A DNA stretch of 64,000 nucleotides from NCBI RefSeq assembly GCF_040218065.1, contig NZ_JAVJQE010000015.1:248001-312000 (forward strand), read 5' to 3'. Source of the DNA: Marivibrio sp040218065 (lineage in GTDB: Bacteria > Pseudomonadota > Alphaproteobacteria > UBA8366 > Aestuariispiraceae). Under the pieces are notes generated by a model, which saw only the letters and a list, made by a program, of their open reading frames with translations, was not told the DNA's origin and did not search any database. Below are positions 26,080-34,823 of the stretch, piece after piece (position 1 is the stretch's first letter; every line of letters starts with the position of its first letter). A program made the position numbers and the translations under genes.

Positions 26080-26904
26080 ATGACCCACGCCATGACCCAT
26101 CAGCCGCCCGTCCACGCCGCTCCCGCCCAGCCCGCGCCGCTGATCGGCATTTCCGCCTGCGTGCAGGAGACGGAAGAGGGCGGGCGCTATTTCCGCGTCG
26201 GCGAGAAGTACGTCACCGCCGTGGCCGAGGCCTCGGGCGCGATGCCCGTGCTGATCCCGCCGCTGGCCGGCGCCCAGGAGGTCGAGGGCCTGCTGGACCG
26301 CCTGGACGGGCTGTTCCTGACCGGCAGCCCGTCGAATGTCGAGCCGCATCATTACGACGGCCCGCCCGCGCGCGACGGCGTCGCCCGCGACCCGGCGCGG
26401 GACGCGACCACCCTGCCGCTGATCCGCGGCGCGCTTGAGCGCGGGCTGCCGCTGTTCGCCGTCTGCCGCGGCCATCAGGAGCTGAACGTCGCGCTCGGCG
26501 GCTCGCTGCATCAGCATGTCGAGGAGTTGGAGGGCAAGCGCGACCACCGCATGCAGCGCGACCTGCCGATGGACGCGCGCTACGGCGCGGCGCATCCGAT
26601 CACGATCCGCGAAGGCGGCCTGTTGGCCCGCATCAACGGGGCCGCCGGCGAGGTGATGGTGAACAGCCTGCACGGCCAGGGCATCGACCGCCCGGCCGAA
26701 CGTCTGGTCGTCGAAGCCGTCAGCGACGACGGGATCATCGAGGCCGTCAGCGTCAAGGACGCGCCCGGCTTCGCGCTGGGCGTCCAGTGGCATCCGGAGC
26801 ACAAGACGGCGCTGGAATGGCCCCTGTCGAAAGCCATGTTCGCGGCCTTCGGCGAGGCCGCCCGGGTCTACGCCCGCCACCGCGCCGGCGCGCGCGCGGC
26901 GTGA
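26080..26904 (+). CDS. Gamma-glutamyl-gamma-aminobutyrate hydrolase family (peptidase C26)
   Basis: A 274-residue class I glutamine-amidotransferase-fold hydrolase of the PuuD type. Such enzymes split gamma-glutamyl amides, for example gamma-glutamyl-GABA in putrescine catabolism. The nucleophile is Cys129 in FAVCRGHQE, and the partner is His238 with Glu240 in VQWHPEH. The LFLTGSPSNVEPHHYD region forms the oxyanion part. ATG 26080 and ATG 26092 are both possible starts; the first 20 residues are low complexity. No other putrescine-pathway gene is adjacent, so the exact substrate is open. Confidence 0.88.
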   Translation: MTHAMTHQPPVHAAPAQPAPLIGISACVQETEEGGRYFRVGEKYVTAVAEASGAMPVLIPPLAGAQEVEGLLDRLDGLFLTGSPSNVEPHHYDGPPARDGVARDPARDATTLPLIRGALERGLPLFAVCRGHQELNVALGGSLHQHVEELEGKRDHRMQRDLPMDARYGAAHPITIREGGLLARINGAAGEVMVNSLHGQGIDRPAERLVVEAVSDDGIIEAVSVKDAPGFALGVQWHPEHKTALEWPLSKAMFAAFGEAARVYARHRAGARAA

Positions 26905-26926
26905 CAGGACCCGGCGGGCGGCCGCG

Positions 26927-27496
26927 TCAGCTCGGCTGTTCGATCAACGGGGCGGCCCCTTCCGCCTCCAACCTCTCAAGGGCGCGCGTCATCGCCTGTT
27001 CTCCCACCCGCGCGCCCCAGGCGCCGAGCGCCGGCCCGCTTTCCTGCATGATTTGCGGCTGCAGGCGATTGAACTTCTTCATCGTCGGCCGGCTGTAGAC
27101 CCAATTCAGGTACTTGATCTCTTCCAACGTGAAGTGATCGGTGTAAAGCGCCGTGTAGAGGTCGACCAGCGGCAGTTCCGCTTTCCTGAATTCCGCCAAA
27201 AAGAGTTCGCCCAAGCGCGACAGCCTTTGGGACAGCCGCTCCTCGTCGACAGTCTCGCCCTCGGCCGCCGCGTTTCGCCGCACGAGCTCCTCGATTGCGG
27301 CCTTTTGCGTCGCCCACATCTGCAGCATGACCTCGTCGAACAGCTGCGCGATGTTTGCGAGGTCGAGAAACTTTGCGACCTCGGCGCGATAGGCGTCCGA
27401 CGGTTGACCTTCTTCTTCAGCCGCGGCCGGCGGCGCGAGCGCGGAGGAGGCGACCAGACAGCCGGCGAGCGCCAGACTGCGGAGTTTGCTTGTCAT
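26927..27496 (-). CDS. Exported DUF2059-like protein
   Basis: A 189-residue secreted protein. The N-terminus is a signal peptide (to about APPAAAEE). A LAGC at residues 10-13 could be a lipobox, but the hydrophobic core continues past it, so signal peptidase I cleavage is more likely. The mature region is helical and fits the DUF2059 pattern: LFDEVMLQMW, then LYTDHFTLEEIKYLNWVYSR and PTMKKFNRLQPQIMQE. Function is unknown. ATG 27496 has a GGGGAG ribosome-binding site. The gene is divergent from xth. Confidence 0.8.
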   Translation of the reverse strand: MTSKLRSLALAGCLVASSALAPPAAAEEEGQPSDAYRAEVAKFLDLANIAQLFDEVMLQMWATQKAAIEELVRRNAAAEGETVDEERLSQRLSRLGELFLAEFRKAELPLVDLYTALYTDHFTLEEIKYLNWVYSRPTMKKFNRLQPQIMQESGPALGAWGARVGEQAMTRALERLEAEGAAPLIEQPS

Positions 27497-27603
27497 GGCG
27501 GCTCCCCTCATGCTTCCTCGACCCGACCGGGCGGCGCAGGCCGTCCGGTTCCCGGTCCCGAGCCTAGTCTGCCGTTGTGCGAAAAACAAAAGGATTTCGC
27601 CTC

Positions 27604-28395
27604 ATGCGCGTCGTCACCTGGAACGTCAATTCGATTCGATTGCGCATCGATCTGCTGCGCCGGCTGGTCGAGGAGACGGATCCCGACCTCGTTCTGCTCC
27701 AGGAAACCAAGGTGCAGGATTCGCAATTTCCCCATGACGCGGTCGCAGAATTAGGTCTGGCGCATAGCGCGATCCGCGGCATGAAGAGTTACAACGGCGT
27801 TGCGATCCTCTCCAAGCATCCGCTCAGCGATCCCGACACGCGCGACTGGGTCGGGCGCGACGACGCGCGCCACGTGCTGGCGACGTTGCCGAACGGGGTC
27901 GAGGTGCATTCCCTCTACGTCCCGGCCGGGGGCGACGAACCTGATCCCGAGGTCAACGACAAGTTCCGCCACAAGTTAGATTTCGTCAGCGAAATGAAAT
28001 CCTGGTTCCCCGGCGCCCGCGATCCCAAGCGGCCGATCTTGTTGGCCGGCGACCTCAACATCGCGCCGCTCGACTCCGACGTCTGGTCGCACAAGCAATT
28101 GCTGAAGGTCGTCAGCCACACCCCGGTGGAGACCGAGGGGCTGACCGCCGCGCAGGAGGCCTTCGGCTGGATCGACGCGATGCGCGCCCACACCCCGGCG
28201 CCGGAGCGGCTCTACACCTGGTGGAGCTACCGTGCGAAGGACTGGCGGGCGGCCGATCGCGGCCGGCGGCTCGACCATGTCTGGCTGTCGCCGGGCCTCG
28301 AGGGGACGCTGCGCGACATGCGGGTGATCGAAGACGCGCGCGGCTGGGAGAAGCCGTCCGATCACGCGCCGGTTGTGGTCGATCTGGACGTCTGA
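27604..28395 (+). CDS. xth: Exodeoxyribonuclease III (AP endonuclease)
   Basis: A 263-residue EEP-superfamily nuclease for base-excision repair: AP-site incision and 3'-5' exonuclease on duplex DNA. Visible active-site blocks are TWNVNSIRLR (about 5-14), LLQETKVQD, the GDLNIAPLDSDV metal site, TWWSYR, RRLDHVWLS and the terminal SDHAPVVVDL. Length is typical. ATG 27604 matches the conserved MRVVTWNVNSIR start; a GTG nine codons earlier is less likely. It converges on the methyltransferase-like gene across a repeat-rich 90-base gap. Confidence 0.95.
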   Translation: MRVVTWNVNSIRLRIDLLRRLVEETDPDLVLLQETKVQDSQFPHDAVAELGLAHSAIRGMKSYNGVAILSKHPLSDPDTRDWVGRDDARHVLATLPNGVEVHSLYVPAGGDEPDPEVNDKFRHKLDFVSEMKSWFPGARDPKRPILLAGDLNIAPLDSDVWSHKQLLKVVSHTPVETEGLTAAQEAFGWIDAMRAHTPAPERLYTWWSYRAKDWRAADRGRRLDHVWLSPGLEGTLRDMRVIEDARGWEKPSDHAPVVVDLDV

Positions 28396-28411
28396 GAGGC
28401 GCGGGAGCGCG

Positions 28412-28478
28412 CGGGGCGTCGGGGCGTCGGGGCGTCGGGGCGTCGGGACGGCGGGCCGGCGGGACGGCGGGACGGCGG
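28412..28478. repeat. Short G-rich tandem repeats between convergent genes
   Basis: Four copies of GGGGCGTC run from about 28413, followed by three to four copies of GGGACGGC/GGGCCGGC. The array fills the gap between the convergent xth and methyltransferase-like genes. No terminator hairpin with a T-run is seen here. Runs of four G spaced by four bases could form a G-quadruplex on the + strand. Confidence 0.8.
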
Positions 28479-28485
28479 CGCGCGC

Positions 28486-28974
28486 CTACCCCTTCACCGC
28501 CATGTGATAGCGCCCGGGCCGAACGCCCTCGGGCGGGTCGAGCGGGCGCGTCCCGGGCAGCGCGAGCGCCTGGTCGCTGACGATCACGGCGCCGGGGGCC
28601 AGCAGGCCGGGTAAGAGCCGGCTGATCTCGGCGGCCAGCGCGGCGTTGCGCGCGGCCTCGCCGGTGCCGATGTCGCTGTGCACCAGCACGGCGCGCCCGG
28701 CCAGATCGGCCGCCGCGCGGGTCAGCGTGTCGCGCACGTCGCCGAGATAGAGGTAATCGTCCGGCGGGATGCAGTCCGGGTGGGCGCGCACCTCGCGCTC
28801 GAAGACGAAGATTTGGCGCTCGGGCAGGATCTCGCGCAGATGGTCGTAGGTGCGTCCGTTGCCGAGCCCCAGCTCAAGCACGACGCCCTCGCGCCCCGCG
28901 ACGCGCTCGGCGGCGGCGTTGAGACAGGCGCGTTGGGCCTTCAGGCGGCGGATCACGGAATCGAGGCGCGACAT
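28486..28974 (-). CDS. Class I SAM-dependent methyltransferase-like protein
   Basis: A 162-residue protein with a Rossmann-type glycine motif VVLELGLGNGRTYDHLRE (about 31-48). An acidic position follows the second strand (IFVFEREV), then LGDVRDTL and VHSDIGTGEA. The arrangement fits a small SAM-dependent methyltransferase. The acceptor substrate is unknown and no catalytic residue can be named. ATG 28974 is the start that begins the fold; the frame is open upstream but passes through the leader of the divergent glycosyltransferase cluster. Confidence 0.7.
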   Translation of the reverse strand: MSRLDSVIRRLKAQRACLNAAAERVAGREGVVLELGLGNGRTYDHLREILPERQIFVFEREVRAHPDCIPPDDYLYLGDVRDTLTRAAADLAGRAVLVHSDIGTGEAARNAALAAEISRLLPGLLAPGAVIVSDQALALPGTRPLDPPEGVRPGRYHMAVKG

Positions 28975-29127
28975 GGCTCCAAGCCATAGGCTCAACCGGA
29001 CGTGAACGCAATCCGCGTTTGCCGGGCGCGGGAACTGTGCCATAGTCCGGCCGTTCGGCCGGTTTCGGGGAGAGCCGGCCGCCCCTTCGTCGACGGCCCC
29101 GTCGCGGCCGGCGCGACGGGTCCGATC

Positions 29128-29181
29128 AAGCCGGGTCGGCAAGCCGGGTCGGGAAGCCGGGTCGGCAAGCCGGGTCGGGAG
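29128..29181. repeat. Four 13-bp tandem repeats upstream of the glycosyltransferase cluster
   Basis: AAGCCGGGTCGGC/G is repeated four times in tandem, with alternating last base (period 12-13). A related partial copy, GGGAGGTC, then appears twice (29178-29196). The array lies 30-80 bases before the ATG of the first glycosyltransferase gene, inside its probable leader. Length change here could affect expression. The units are too short and have no spacers, so this is not a CRISPR. Confidence 0.8.
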
Positions 29182-29207
29182 GTCTTTCGGGAGGTCTGCG
29201 GCAGATC

Positions 29208-30521
29208 ATGACGGCGCCATCCGACAGAGGGGCCCATCCCCCCGGACCGACGCGGTTCACAAAATTCGGCCGACGGGCCGAACGGGACCGCGGCGCGGGC
29301 GGCGCGCAGGGTGCTGCGCGCGTGCTGCTCTACAGCCACGACACTTTCGGCCTCGGCCATCTTCGGCGCTGCCGCGCGATCGCGCATGCGCTGGTCGAGC
29401 GCAACAAGGACGTCTCCGTCCTGATTCTGTCCGGCTCCCCGATCATCGGCAGCTTCGACTTCCGGGCGCGGGTCGACTTCGTCCGCATCCCGGGCGTCAT
29501 CAAGCTGCGCAACGGGGACTACACCTCGCTGAAACTCCATATCGACATCGAGGACACGCTGGATCTGCGCGCCTCGATCATCCAGCACACGGCCGACACC
29601 TTCGATCCCGACCTCTTCATCGTCGACAAGGAGCCGCTCGGCCTGCGCGGCGAGGTGGAGGAGACGCTGTGGATGCTCAAGGCGCGCGGGGTGCCGCGGG
29701 CGCTCGGTCTGCGCGACGTGATGGACGACCCCGATCTGCTGGCGCCGGAGTGGGAGCGCAAGAACGCGCTGCCCGCGCTGGGCGAGCTCTACGACGATAT
29801 CTGGGTCTACGGACTGCCGCAGATCTGCGAGCCGCTGGCGGGCCTGGACATTCCGGCCTCCGTCACCCGCAAGATGAGCTACACCGGCTATCTGGAGCGC
29901 AAGGTGGCGCGCGACTACGCCGGTCCGCCGCCGACCGCCAAGATCGAGGCGCCCTACATCCTGGTGACGCCGGGCGGCGGCGGCGACGGCGAGGCGTTGG
30001 TCGACGGGGTGATCGCCGCTTACGAGCGCGACCGCGGCCTGCCGCACCCGGCGCTGATCGTCTTCGGACCCTTCATGCACAGCGACCGACAGGCCGAGTT
30101 CGTGACCCGCGCCGAACGGTTGCCCGACGTGGAATGCCTGACCTTCGACGCGCACATGGAAAGCCTGATGGACCGGGCGCTCGGCGTCGTCGCCATGGGC
30201 GGCTACAACACGTTCTGCGAGATCCTGTCGTTCGACAAGCCGGCGCTGATCGTGCCGCGCTCCGCCCCGCGGCGCGAACAGCTGATCCGCGCAAGCCGCG
30301 CGGCCGAACTCGGCCTCGTCGCGATGCTGCCGGACGCCGAGGCGGCCGACCCCCAACGGATGGCGACCGCCTTGCGTCATCTGCCGCAACAGGCCAAACC
30401 TTCGACCCGGATCGTGCCGGGGCTGCTCGACGGGCTCGATAACGTCGACCGGCTCGCGCGCCGCCTCATCGACCGGCCGCGCCGCCCCGCCTCGTTCGAG
30501 GTGGTCGAGCGGCGGGCCTGA
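29208..30521 (+). CDS. MurG-like glycosyltransferase (GT-B fold), glycan cluster gene 1
   Basis: A 437-residue GT-B-fold glycosyltransferase. After a 35-residue Gly/Arg-rich leader, the N-terminal half opens with LLYSHDTFGLGHLRRCRAIA, typical of the MurG/predicted-glycosyltransferase group. The C-terminal nucleotide-sugar site is seen in VVAMGGYNTFCEILSFDKPA (about 325-345) and LIVPRSAPRREQLIRA. ILVTPGGGGDGE marks the domain junction. Donor and acceptor are unknown. It lacks membrane helices and presumably acts at the cytoplasmic face on a lipid-linked or soluble acceptor. First gene of a co-directional seven-gene cluster; a second related enzyme is gene 5. Confidence 0.85.
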   Translation: MTAPSDRGAHPPGPTRFTKFGRRAERDRGAGGAQGAARVLLYSHDTFGLGHLRRCRAIAHALVERNKDVSVLILSGSPIIGSFDFRARVDFVRIPGVIKLRNGDYTSLKLHIDIEDTLDLRASIIQHTADTFDPDLFIVDKEPLGLRGEVEETLWMLKARGVPRALGLRDVMDDPDLLAPEWERKNALPALGELYDDIWVYGLPQICEPLAGLDIPASVTRKMSYTGYLERKVARDYAGPPPTAKIEAPYILVTPGGGGDGEALVDGVIAAYERDRGLPHPALIVFGPFMHSDRQAEFVTRAERLPDVECLTFDAHMESLMDRALGVVAMGGYNTFCEILSFDKPALIVPRSAPRREQLIRASRAAELGLVAMLPDAEAADPQRMATALRHLPQQAKPSTRIVPGLLDGLDNVDRLARRLIDRPRRPASFEVVERRA

Positions 30522-30580
30522 TCCGTCCCGCCCGGGCGCCCGGGCCGGGGCCGACTTCTGCAAGCGGAGCGATTCTCTCG

Positions 30581-31858
30581 ATGGCCGCGGTCGCGTTCGT
30601 TCTCAAAGGCTATCCGCGCCTGTCCGAGACCTTCATCGCCCAGGAAATCCTGGGGTTGGAGCGCCGCGGGCTCGACGTGCGCCTCGTCAGCCTGCGCCAT
30701 CCGACGGACGACGCGCGCCATCCGGTGCATGACGAGATCCGCGCGCCGATCCTCTATCTGCCGGAATATCTGAGGGACGAGCCGGCGCGCGTGCTGGCCG
30801 GCTGGCGGCGCGCCCGGCGCCTGCCCGGCTACAAGGCGGCGCGGGCGCAGTGGCTGAAGGACCTGCGGCGCGATCCCAGCGCAAGCCGCGCCCGGCGGTT
30901 CGGCCAGGCCTGCGTGCTGGCGGCGGAGGCGCCCGCGGAGGTCGCGCGGCTGCACTTCCATTTCCTGCACACGCCCGCCAGCGTCGCGCGCTATGCGGCG
31001 CGCATGCGCAGCCTTCCGCTCAGCGGCTCCGCCCACGCCAAGGACATCTGGACCACGCCCGAGTGGGACCTGTCCGAAAAGCTGGCGGAGGCCGAGTGGG
31101 TCGCGACCTGCACCGCAAGCGGCGCCGAGCGCCTGCGCGCCCTGGCGCCGCGGGCGGATGCGGTGCCGCTGATCTATCACGGCGTCGATCTCTCCCGGTT
31201 CCCCCCGCCGCCGTCCTCCGCCCCGGACGGGCCGCGGACGCGCGACGGCGAGGGGCCGGTCGTCATCCTGTCCGTCGGGCGGTTGGTGGAGAAAAAAGGG
31301 TACGACGATCTGATCGACGCGCTGGCGCGCCTGCCGCAGGATCTCGCCTGGCGCTTCGTCCATATCGGCGGCGGCGCCTTGCGGGAGACGCTCGCGGCCC
31401 GGGCGGCCGACGCCGGCGTCGCCGAGCGCATCGAGTGGCGCGGCGCGGAGCCGCAAGAGGCCGTGCTCGAGGCGCTGCGCGCCGCCGACCTGTTCGTGCT
31501 GGCCAGCCGCATCGCCGCCGACGGCGACCGCGACGGTCTGCCGAACGTGCTGATGGAGGCGCAGAGCCAGGCCCTGCCGGTGCTGGCGACGTCGGTTTCG
31601 GCGATCCCGGAGCTGATCCTCGATCGGGAGACGGGCCGGCTCGTTCCGCCGCAGGATCCGCCGGCGCTGGCGGCCGCGCTGGAAGAGCTGCTGCGCGACG
31701 CCGCGCAGCGCCGGCGGCTGGGCGCGGCCGGCGCCGCGCGGGTGGCCGCTCGGTTCGAGGCGGGCGTCTGTCTCGACGCGCTGGCGCAGCGCTTCGGTCT
31801 GGCGGCCGGCGGCGATCCCGTCGCGCCGACCGCGTCGGGCGCGCGGAGGGCGCCGTGA
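30581..31858 (+). CDS. GT4-type glycosyltransferase, glycan cluster gene 2
   Basis: A 425-residue GT4-family enzyme. The N-terminal domain begins VAFVLKGYPRLSETFIAQEI, the signature of the colanic-acid/exopolysaccharide subgroup (WcaL/AmsK-like). The C-terminal domain shows SVGRLVEKKGYDDLIDA and the donor-binding region LFVLASRIAADGDRDGLPNV with the following Glu. It probably uses a nucleotide-sugar with retention of configuration. ATG 30581 follows the previous gene by 59 bases. Its stop overlaps the GTG of the next gene (GTGA), so the two are coupled. Confidence 0.9.
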   Translation: MAAVAFVLKGYPRLSETFIAQEILGLERRGLDVRLVSLRHPTDDARHPVHDEIRAPILYLPEYLRDEPARVLAGWRRARRLPGYKAARAQWLKDLRRDPSASRARRFGQACVLAAEAPAEVARLHFHFLHTPASVARYAARMRSLPLSGSAHAKDIWTTPEWDLSEKLAEAEWVATCTASGAERLRALAPRADAVPLIYHGVDLSRFPPPPSSAPDGPRTRDGEGPVVILSVGRLVEKKGYDDLIDALARLPQDLAWRFVHIGGGALRETLAARAADAGVAERIEWRGAEPQEAVLEALRAADLFVLASRIAADGDRDGLPNVLMEAQSQALPVLATSVSAIPELILDRETGRLVPPQDPPALAAALEELLRDAAQRRRLGAAGAARVAARFEAGVCLDALAQRFGLAAGGDPVAPTASGARRAP

Positions 31859-32988
31859 CCGCCGGACCCCGCATCGCCTTCTACGCCCCGATGAAGCCCC
31901 CGGAGGACCCCAGACCGAGCGGCGATCGGCGGATGGCGCGCGCGCTGCTGGCGGCGCTGGAGGCCGGCGGCTGCACGGTCGAGCGGCCGAGCGCGTTCAA
32001 GAGCCTCGACATGACCGGCGACGCGGCCCGTCAGGTCGATCTGTCGGCCGCGGCGGAGGCGGAGGCGGCGCGGATCGCCGCCGAACTCCGTCCGGATCCG
32101 CCTGACCTTTGGCTGACCTACCATTGCCACTACAAGGCGCCCGATCTGATCGGTCCGCGGGTCGCCGCCGCCTTGGGCCTGCCCTACGCGTTGGCGGAGG
32201 CGAGCCATGCGGCCAAGCGTCTGAGCGGACCCTGGGCGCGCTTCGCCCGGGCCGCGGCCGAGGCGATCGGCGCGGCCGACCTCGTCCTGCAGCCCAATCC
32301 AGCGGACCGGCCGGGCGCCGCGCGTGTGATGAAGCCGTCCGCCCGACAGATCGATCTGCCGCCCTTCGCCGACCTTTCAGCCTTTCGCGCCCGGCGCGCC
32401 GGCGGGACGCCGCCGCACGCGCCGGGGGAAGGGCTGGCGCGCGGCGCGGCTCGGCGGCTGGCGACCGCCGCGATGATGCGGGCCGGCGCGAAACAGCGCT
32501 CCTACGCCGTGCTGGCCGACGCGCTCGCCCGGCTGCCGGCCGACGCGCCGCCCTGGCGCCTGGCGATCGCCGGCGACGGCCCGGCGCGTCCGGACGTCGA
32601 GGCGCTGTTCGCCGAGCGACCCGAGGCGCGCTTCCTGGGCGCGCTGGAGGAGCCGGCGCTGGCCGACCTGTTCGCCGACGCCGATCTCTTCGTCTGGCCG
32701 GCGGTGGGGGAGGCCTACGGTCTGGCGTTGCTTGAGGCGCAGGCGGCCGGGCTGCCCGCCGTCGTCGGCGACCGTCCGGGCGTCCGGGCCGTCGCGGCCG
32801 ACGGCGAGACCGCCCTGCTGGTCCCAGAGGGCGACGCGCAGGCCTTCGCCGACGCCGTCGCCCGATTGCTGCGCGATGACGACCGACGCCGGCGGATGGG
32901 CGCCGCCGCGGCGGCGCGCGCCGCCGAGCGCGACCTGCCCGCCGCCGCCGCCCGCCTTATGGCGGCGTTGGGGCCCTGGCTTCGATGA
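31855..32988 (+). CDS. GT4-like glycosyltransferase, glycan cluster gene 3
   Basis: A 377-residue GT-B enzyme. The C-terminal GT4 domain is clear: WRLAIAGDGPARPDVEALF, LADLFADADLFVWPAVGEAY and LALLEAQAAGLPAVVG with the conserved Glu. The N-terminal domain is divergent, starting RIAFYAPMKPPEDPRPSGDR, a motif for enzymes that scan a list of monosaccharide additions. GTG 31855 overlaps the previous stop, and the stop overlaps the next ATG, so translation is coupled in both directions. Donor and acceptor are unknown. Confidence 0.85.
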   Translation: MTAGPRIAFYAPMKPPEDPRPSGDRRMARALLAALEAGGCTVERPSAFKSLDMTGDAARQVDLSAAAEAEAARIAAELRPDPPDLWLTYHCHYKAPDLIGPRVAAALGLPYALAEASHAAKRLSGPWARFARAAAEAIGAADLVLQPNPADRPGAARVMKPSARQIDLPPFADLSAFRARRAGGTPPHAPGEGLARGAARRLATAAMMRAGAKQRSYAVLADALARLPADAPPWRLAIAGDGPARPDVEALFAERPEARFLGALEEPALADLFADADLFVWPAVGEAYGLALLEAQAAGLPAVVGDRPGVRAVAADGETALLVPEGDAQAFADAVARLLRDDDRRRRMGAAAAARAAERDLPAAAARLMAALGPWLR

Positions 32989-33644
32989 CGCGGCTGGTCC
33001 TGATCCGTCACGCGCCGACGCCTTGGAACCGCGAAAAGCGGCTGCAAGGGCGCACCGATACGCCGCTCGACGCGGCCGGCGAACGGTGGGTCGCGCGCTG
33101 GCGCCTGCCTGAAGAGGCGCGCGGCGTCGACGCCGTCTCCAGCCCGCTGGCGAGGGCCCGACGCACCGCCGAAATTCTGCTCGACGGCCCCGTGGCGACC
33201 GACCCGCGGCTGGCTGAGATGGGCTACGGCGCCTGGGAGGGGGAGCGCTTGCCCGATCTCCGCGCGCGCCTCGGCCGGGAGCTCGCCCGACTGGAGGCGG
33301 CCGGCTGGGACTTCCACGCGCCCGGCGGCGAGAGTCCGCGAGCGGTCTGGGCGCGTCTCGCCCCCTTCCTGCGGGACTCCGCCGCCGCCGGCGTCGACCG
33401 AGTGGCCGTGTGTCACAACGGGGTGATCCGCACGATCTTGGCGGTCGCGACCGGCTGGAACTTCACCGGCAAGCCGCCGGCCAAGCTGCGCGACGGGGCG
33501 GCGCATTTCTTCCAACTCGACGCGGACGGCGGACCCAGCGTGGAGCGGCTCAATCTGCCGCTCACCGCCGCGCCGCCGCCCGGCCCGCAGCGCCCCCCGG
33601 GCGATCCGGCGGGACCCGGCGAGGCAAGGCGCCGCGATGACTGA
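32985..33644 (+). CDS. Histidine phosphatase superfamily protein, glycan cluster gene 4
   Basis: A 219-residue branch-1 histidine phosphatase (phosphoglycerate-mutase-like). The phosphohistidine motif is RHAPTPWN (His9; RHA and not RHG), with a second His144 in VCHNGVIR and the acid in EMGYGAWEG. The last 30 residues are a Pro/Gly-rich tail. Position inside a glycosyltransferase operon suggests that it removes phosphate from a sugar, nucleotide or polyprenyl intermediate; this is inference. It overlaps the previous stop by 4 bases and the next gene by 8. Confidence 0.88.
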   Translation: MTRLVLIRHAPTPWNREKRLQGRTDTPLDAAGERWVARWRLPEEARGVDAVSSPLARARRTAEILLDGPVATDPRLAEMGYGAWEGERLPDLRARLGRELARLEAAGWDFHAPGGESPRAVWARLAPFLRDSAAAGVDRVAVCHNGVIRTILAVATGWNFTGKPPAKLRDGAAHFFQLDADGGPSVERLNLPLTAAPPPGPQRPPGDPAGPGEARRRDD

Positions 33645-34800
33645 GCGCCCGCGCCTGCTGTTTCACGTCCAGCATCTGCTGGGAGTCGGGCACCGGGCGC
33701 GCGCGCATCGGTTGGCCGAGGCGGCCCGGGACGCCGGCTTCGACGTGACGCTGACCGCCGCGCCGGGAGAGCCGGTCCCCGAGGGCGTCGCGGCGCTGCG
33801 CCTGCCGGCGGTCCGGGCGGCGGACGCGCGCTTTTCGACCCTGGTGGGGGCGGACGGCCGGCCGGCCGACGAGGCCCTGTGGCGCGCGCGGACGGACGCG
33901 TTGGCCGCGGCCGTCGCGTCGCGCCCGCCGGACGCGTTGCTGGTCGAAGGCTATCCGTTCGCCCGCCGCAAGTTCGAAGCCGAGATCGAACCCTTGATCG
34001 CCGCCGTGCGGGCCGCCGGCGGGCGCGTCGCCTGTTCGATCCGCGACATCCTGGTCGCCAAACCGGATCGGGCGCGCAACGATCGCATCGCCGCCAAAGC
34101 GGCTGCGCTTTACGACCGCATTCTGGTGCACGGCGATCCCGCGTTCGCCGCCTTGTCGGAGAGCTTCCCCGCCGCCGACGCGCTGCCCGCCGCCCGGTTG
34201 GTCTACACCGGCTACGTCGCGCCGCCGCCGGTCGCCGAGGCCCCGGCGGGCGAGACGGTCATCGTCTCCGCCGGCGGCGGCGCGGTGGGGGAAGGGCTCA
34301 TGACGGCCGCGTTGGACGCCCGCGCCGCGGGTCTTCTGGCCGATCATCGCTGGCGGCTGCTGGGCGGTCCGAACCTCGACTCCGACGCGCGCGGGCGTCT
34401 GGCGGCGCGGACCGCCGCGCTCGAGGACGTCTCGATCGAGCCGGCGCTGGACGGTGCGGCGTTTCGCGCCGCCTTGTCCGGGGCGGCGCTGTCGATCAGC
34501 CAGGCCGGGTACAATACGGCGGTCGATCTCTGGCGCGCCGGACCGCGGGCGGTCCTGGTTCCCTTCGCCGGCCCTGACGGGCGCGAGAGCGAACAGCCGC
34601 TGCGGGCCGCCAAGATCGCGGCCCAAGGCCGCGCGGCGGTCTGCGCCGAGGCGGCGCTCGACGGGCCCGCGCTGACCTGCGCGGTCGAGACGGTCATGAG
34701 CCGGCCGCGTCCGGGACCGGCGCGCGCGCCCGATCTGAACGGGGCGAGCGCCGGCGCGGCGGCGCTTGCCGCCCTTGTGCGGGAAACGGGTCTCGGCTAA
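33637..34800 (+). CDS. MurG-like glycosyltransferase, glycan cluster gene 5
   Basis: A 387-residue GT-B glycosyltransferase related in architecture to gene 1. The N-terminus reads LLFHVQHLLGVGHRARAHRL, comparable with the GLGHLRRC motif of gene 1. The junction is VIVSAGGGAVGEGLM, and the nucleotide-sugar site is ALSISQAGYNTAVDLWRAG with VPFAGPDGRESEQPLRA. It starts at ATG 33637 inside the end of the phosphatase gene. Having two such enzymes in one operon suggests either two different linkages or an alternating disaccharide; this is inference. Confidence 0.85.
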   Translation: MTERPRLLFHVQHLLGVGHRARAHRLAEAARDAGFDVTLTAAPGEPVPEGVAALRLPAVRAADARFSTLVGADGRPADEALWRARTDALAAAVASRPPDALLVEGYPFARRKFEAEIEPLIAAVRAAGGRVACSIRDILVAKPDRARNDRIAAKAAALYDRILVHGDPAFAALSESFPAADALPAARLVYTGYVAPPPVAEAPAGETVIVSAGGGAVGEGLMTAALDARAAGLLADHRWRLLGGPNLDSDARGRLAARTAALEDVSIEPALDGAAFRAALSGAALSISQAGYNTAVDLWRAGPRAVLVPFAGPDGRESEQPLRAAKIAAQGRAAVCAEAALDGPALTCAVETVMSRPRPGPARAPDLNGASAGAAALAALVRETGLG

Positions 34801-34823
34801 GCCTGACCGTCCGGTTTTCTTCG

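Noticed and set aside
29128..29196. CRISPR array
   Set aside because: Repeat units are 12-13 bases with no unique spacers, and no cas genes are near.
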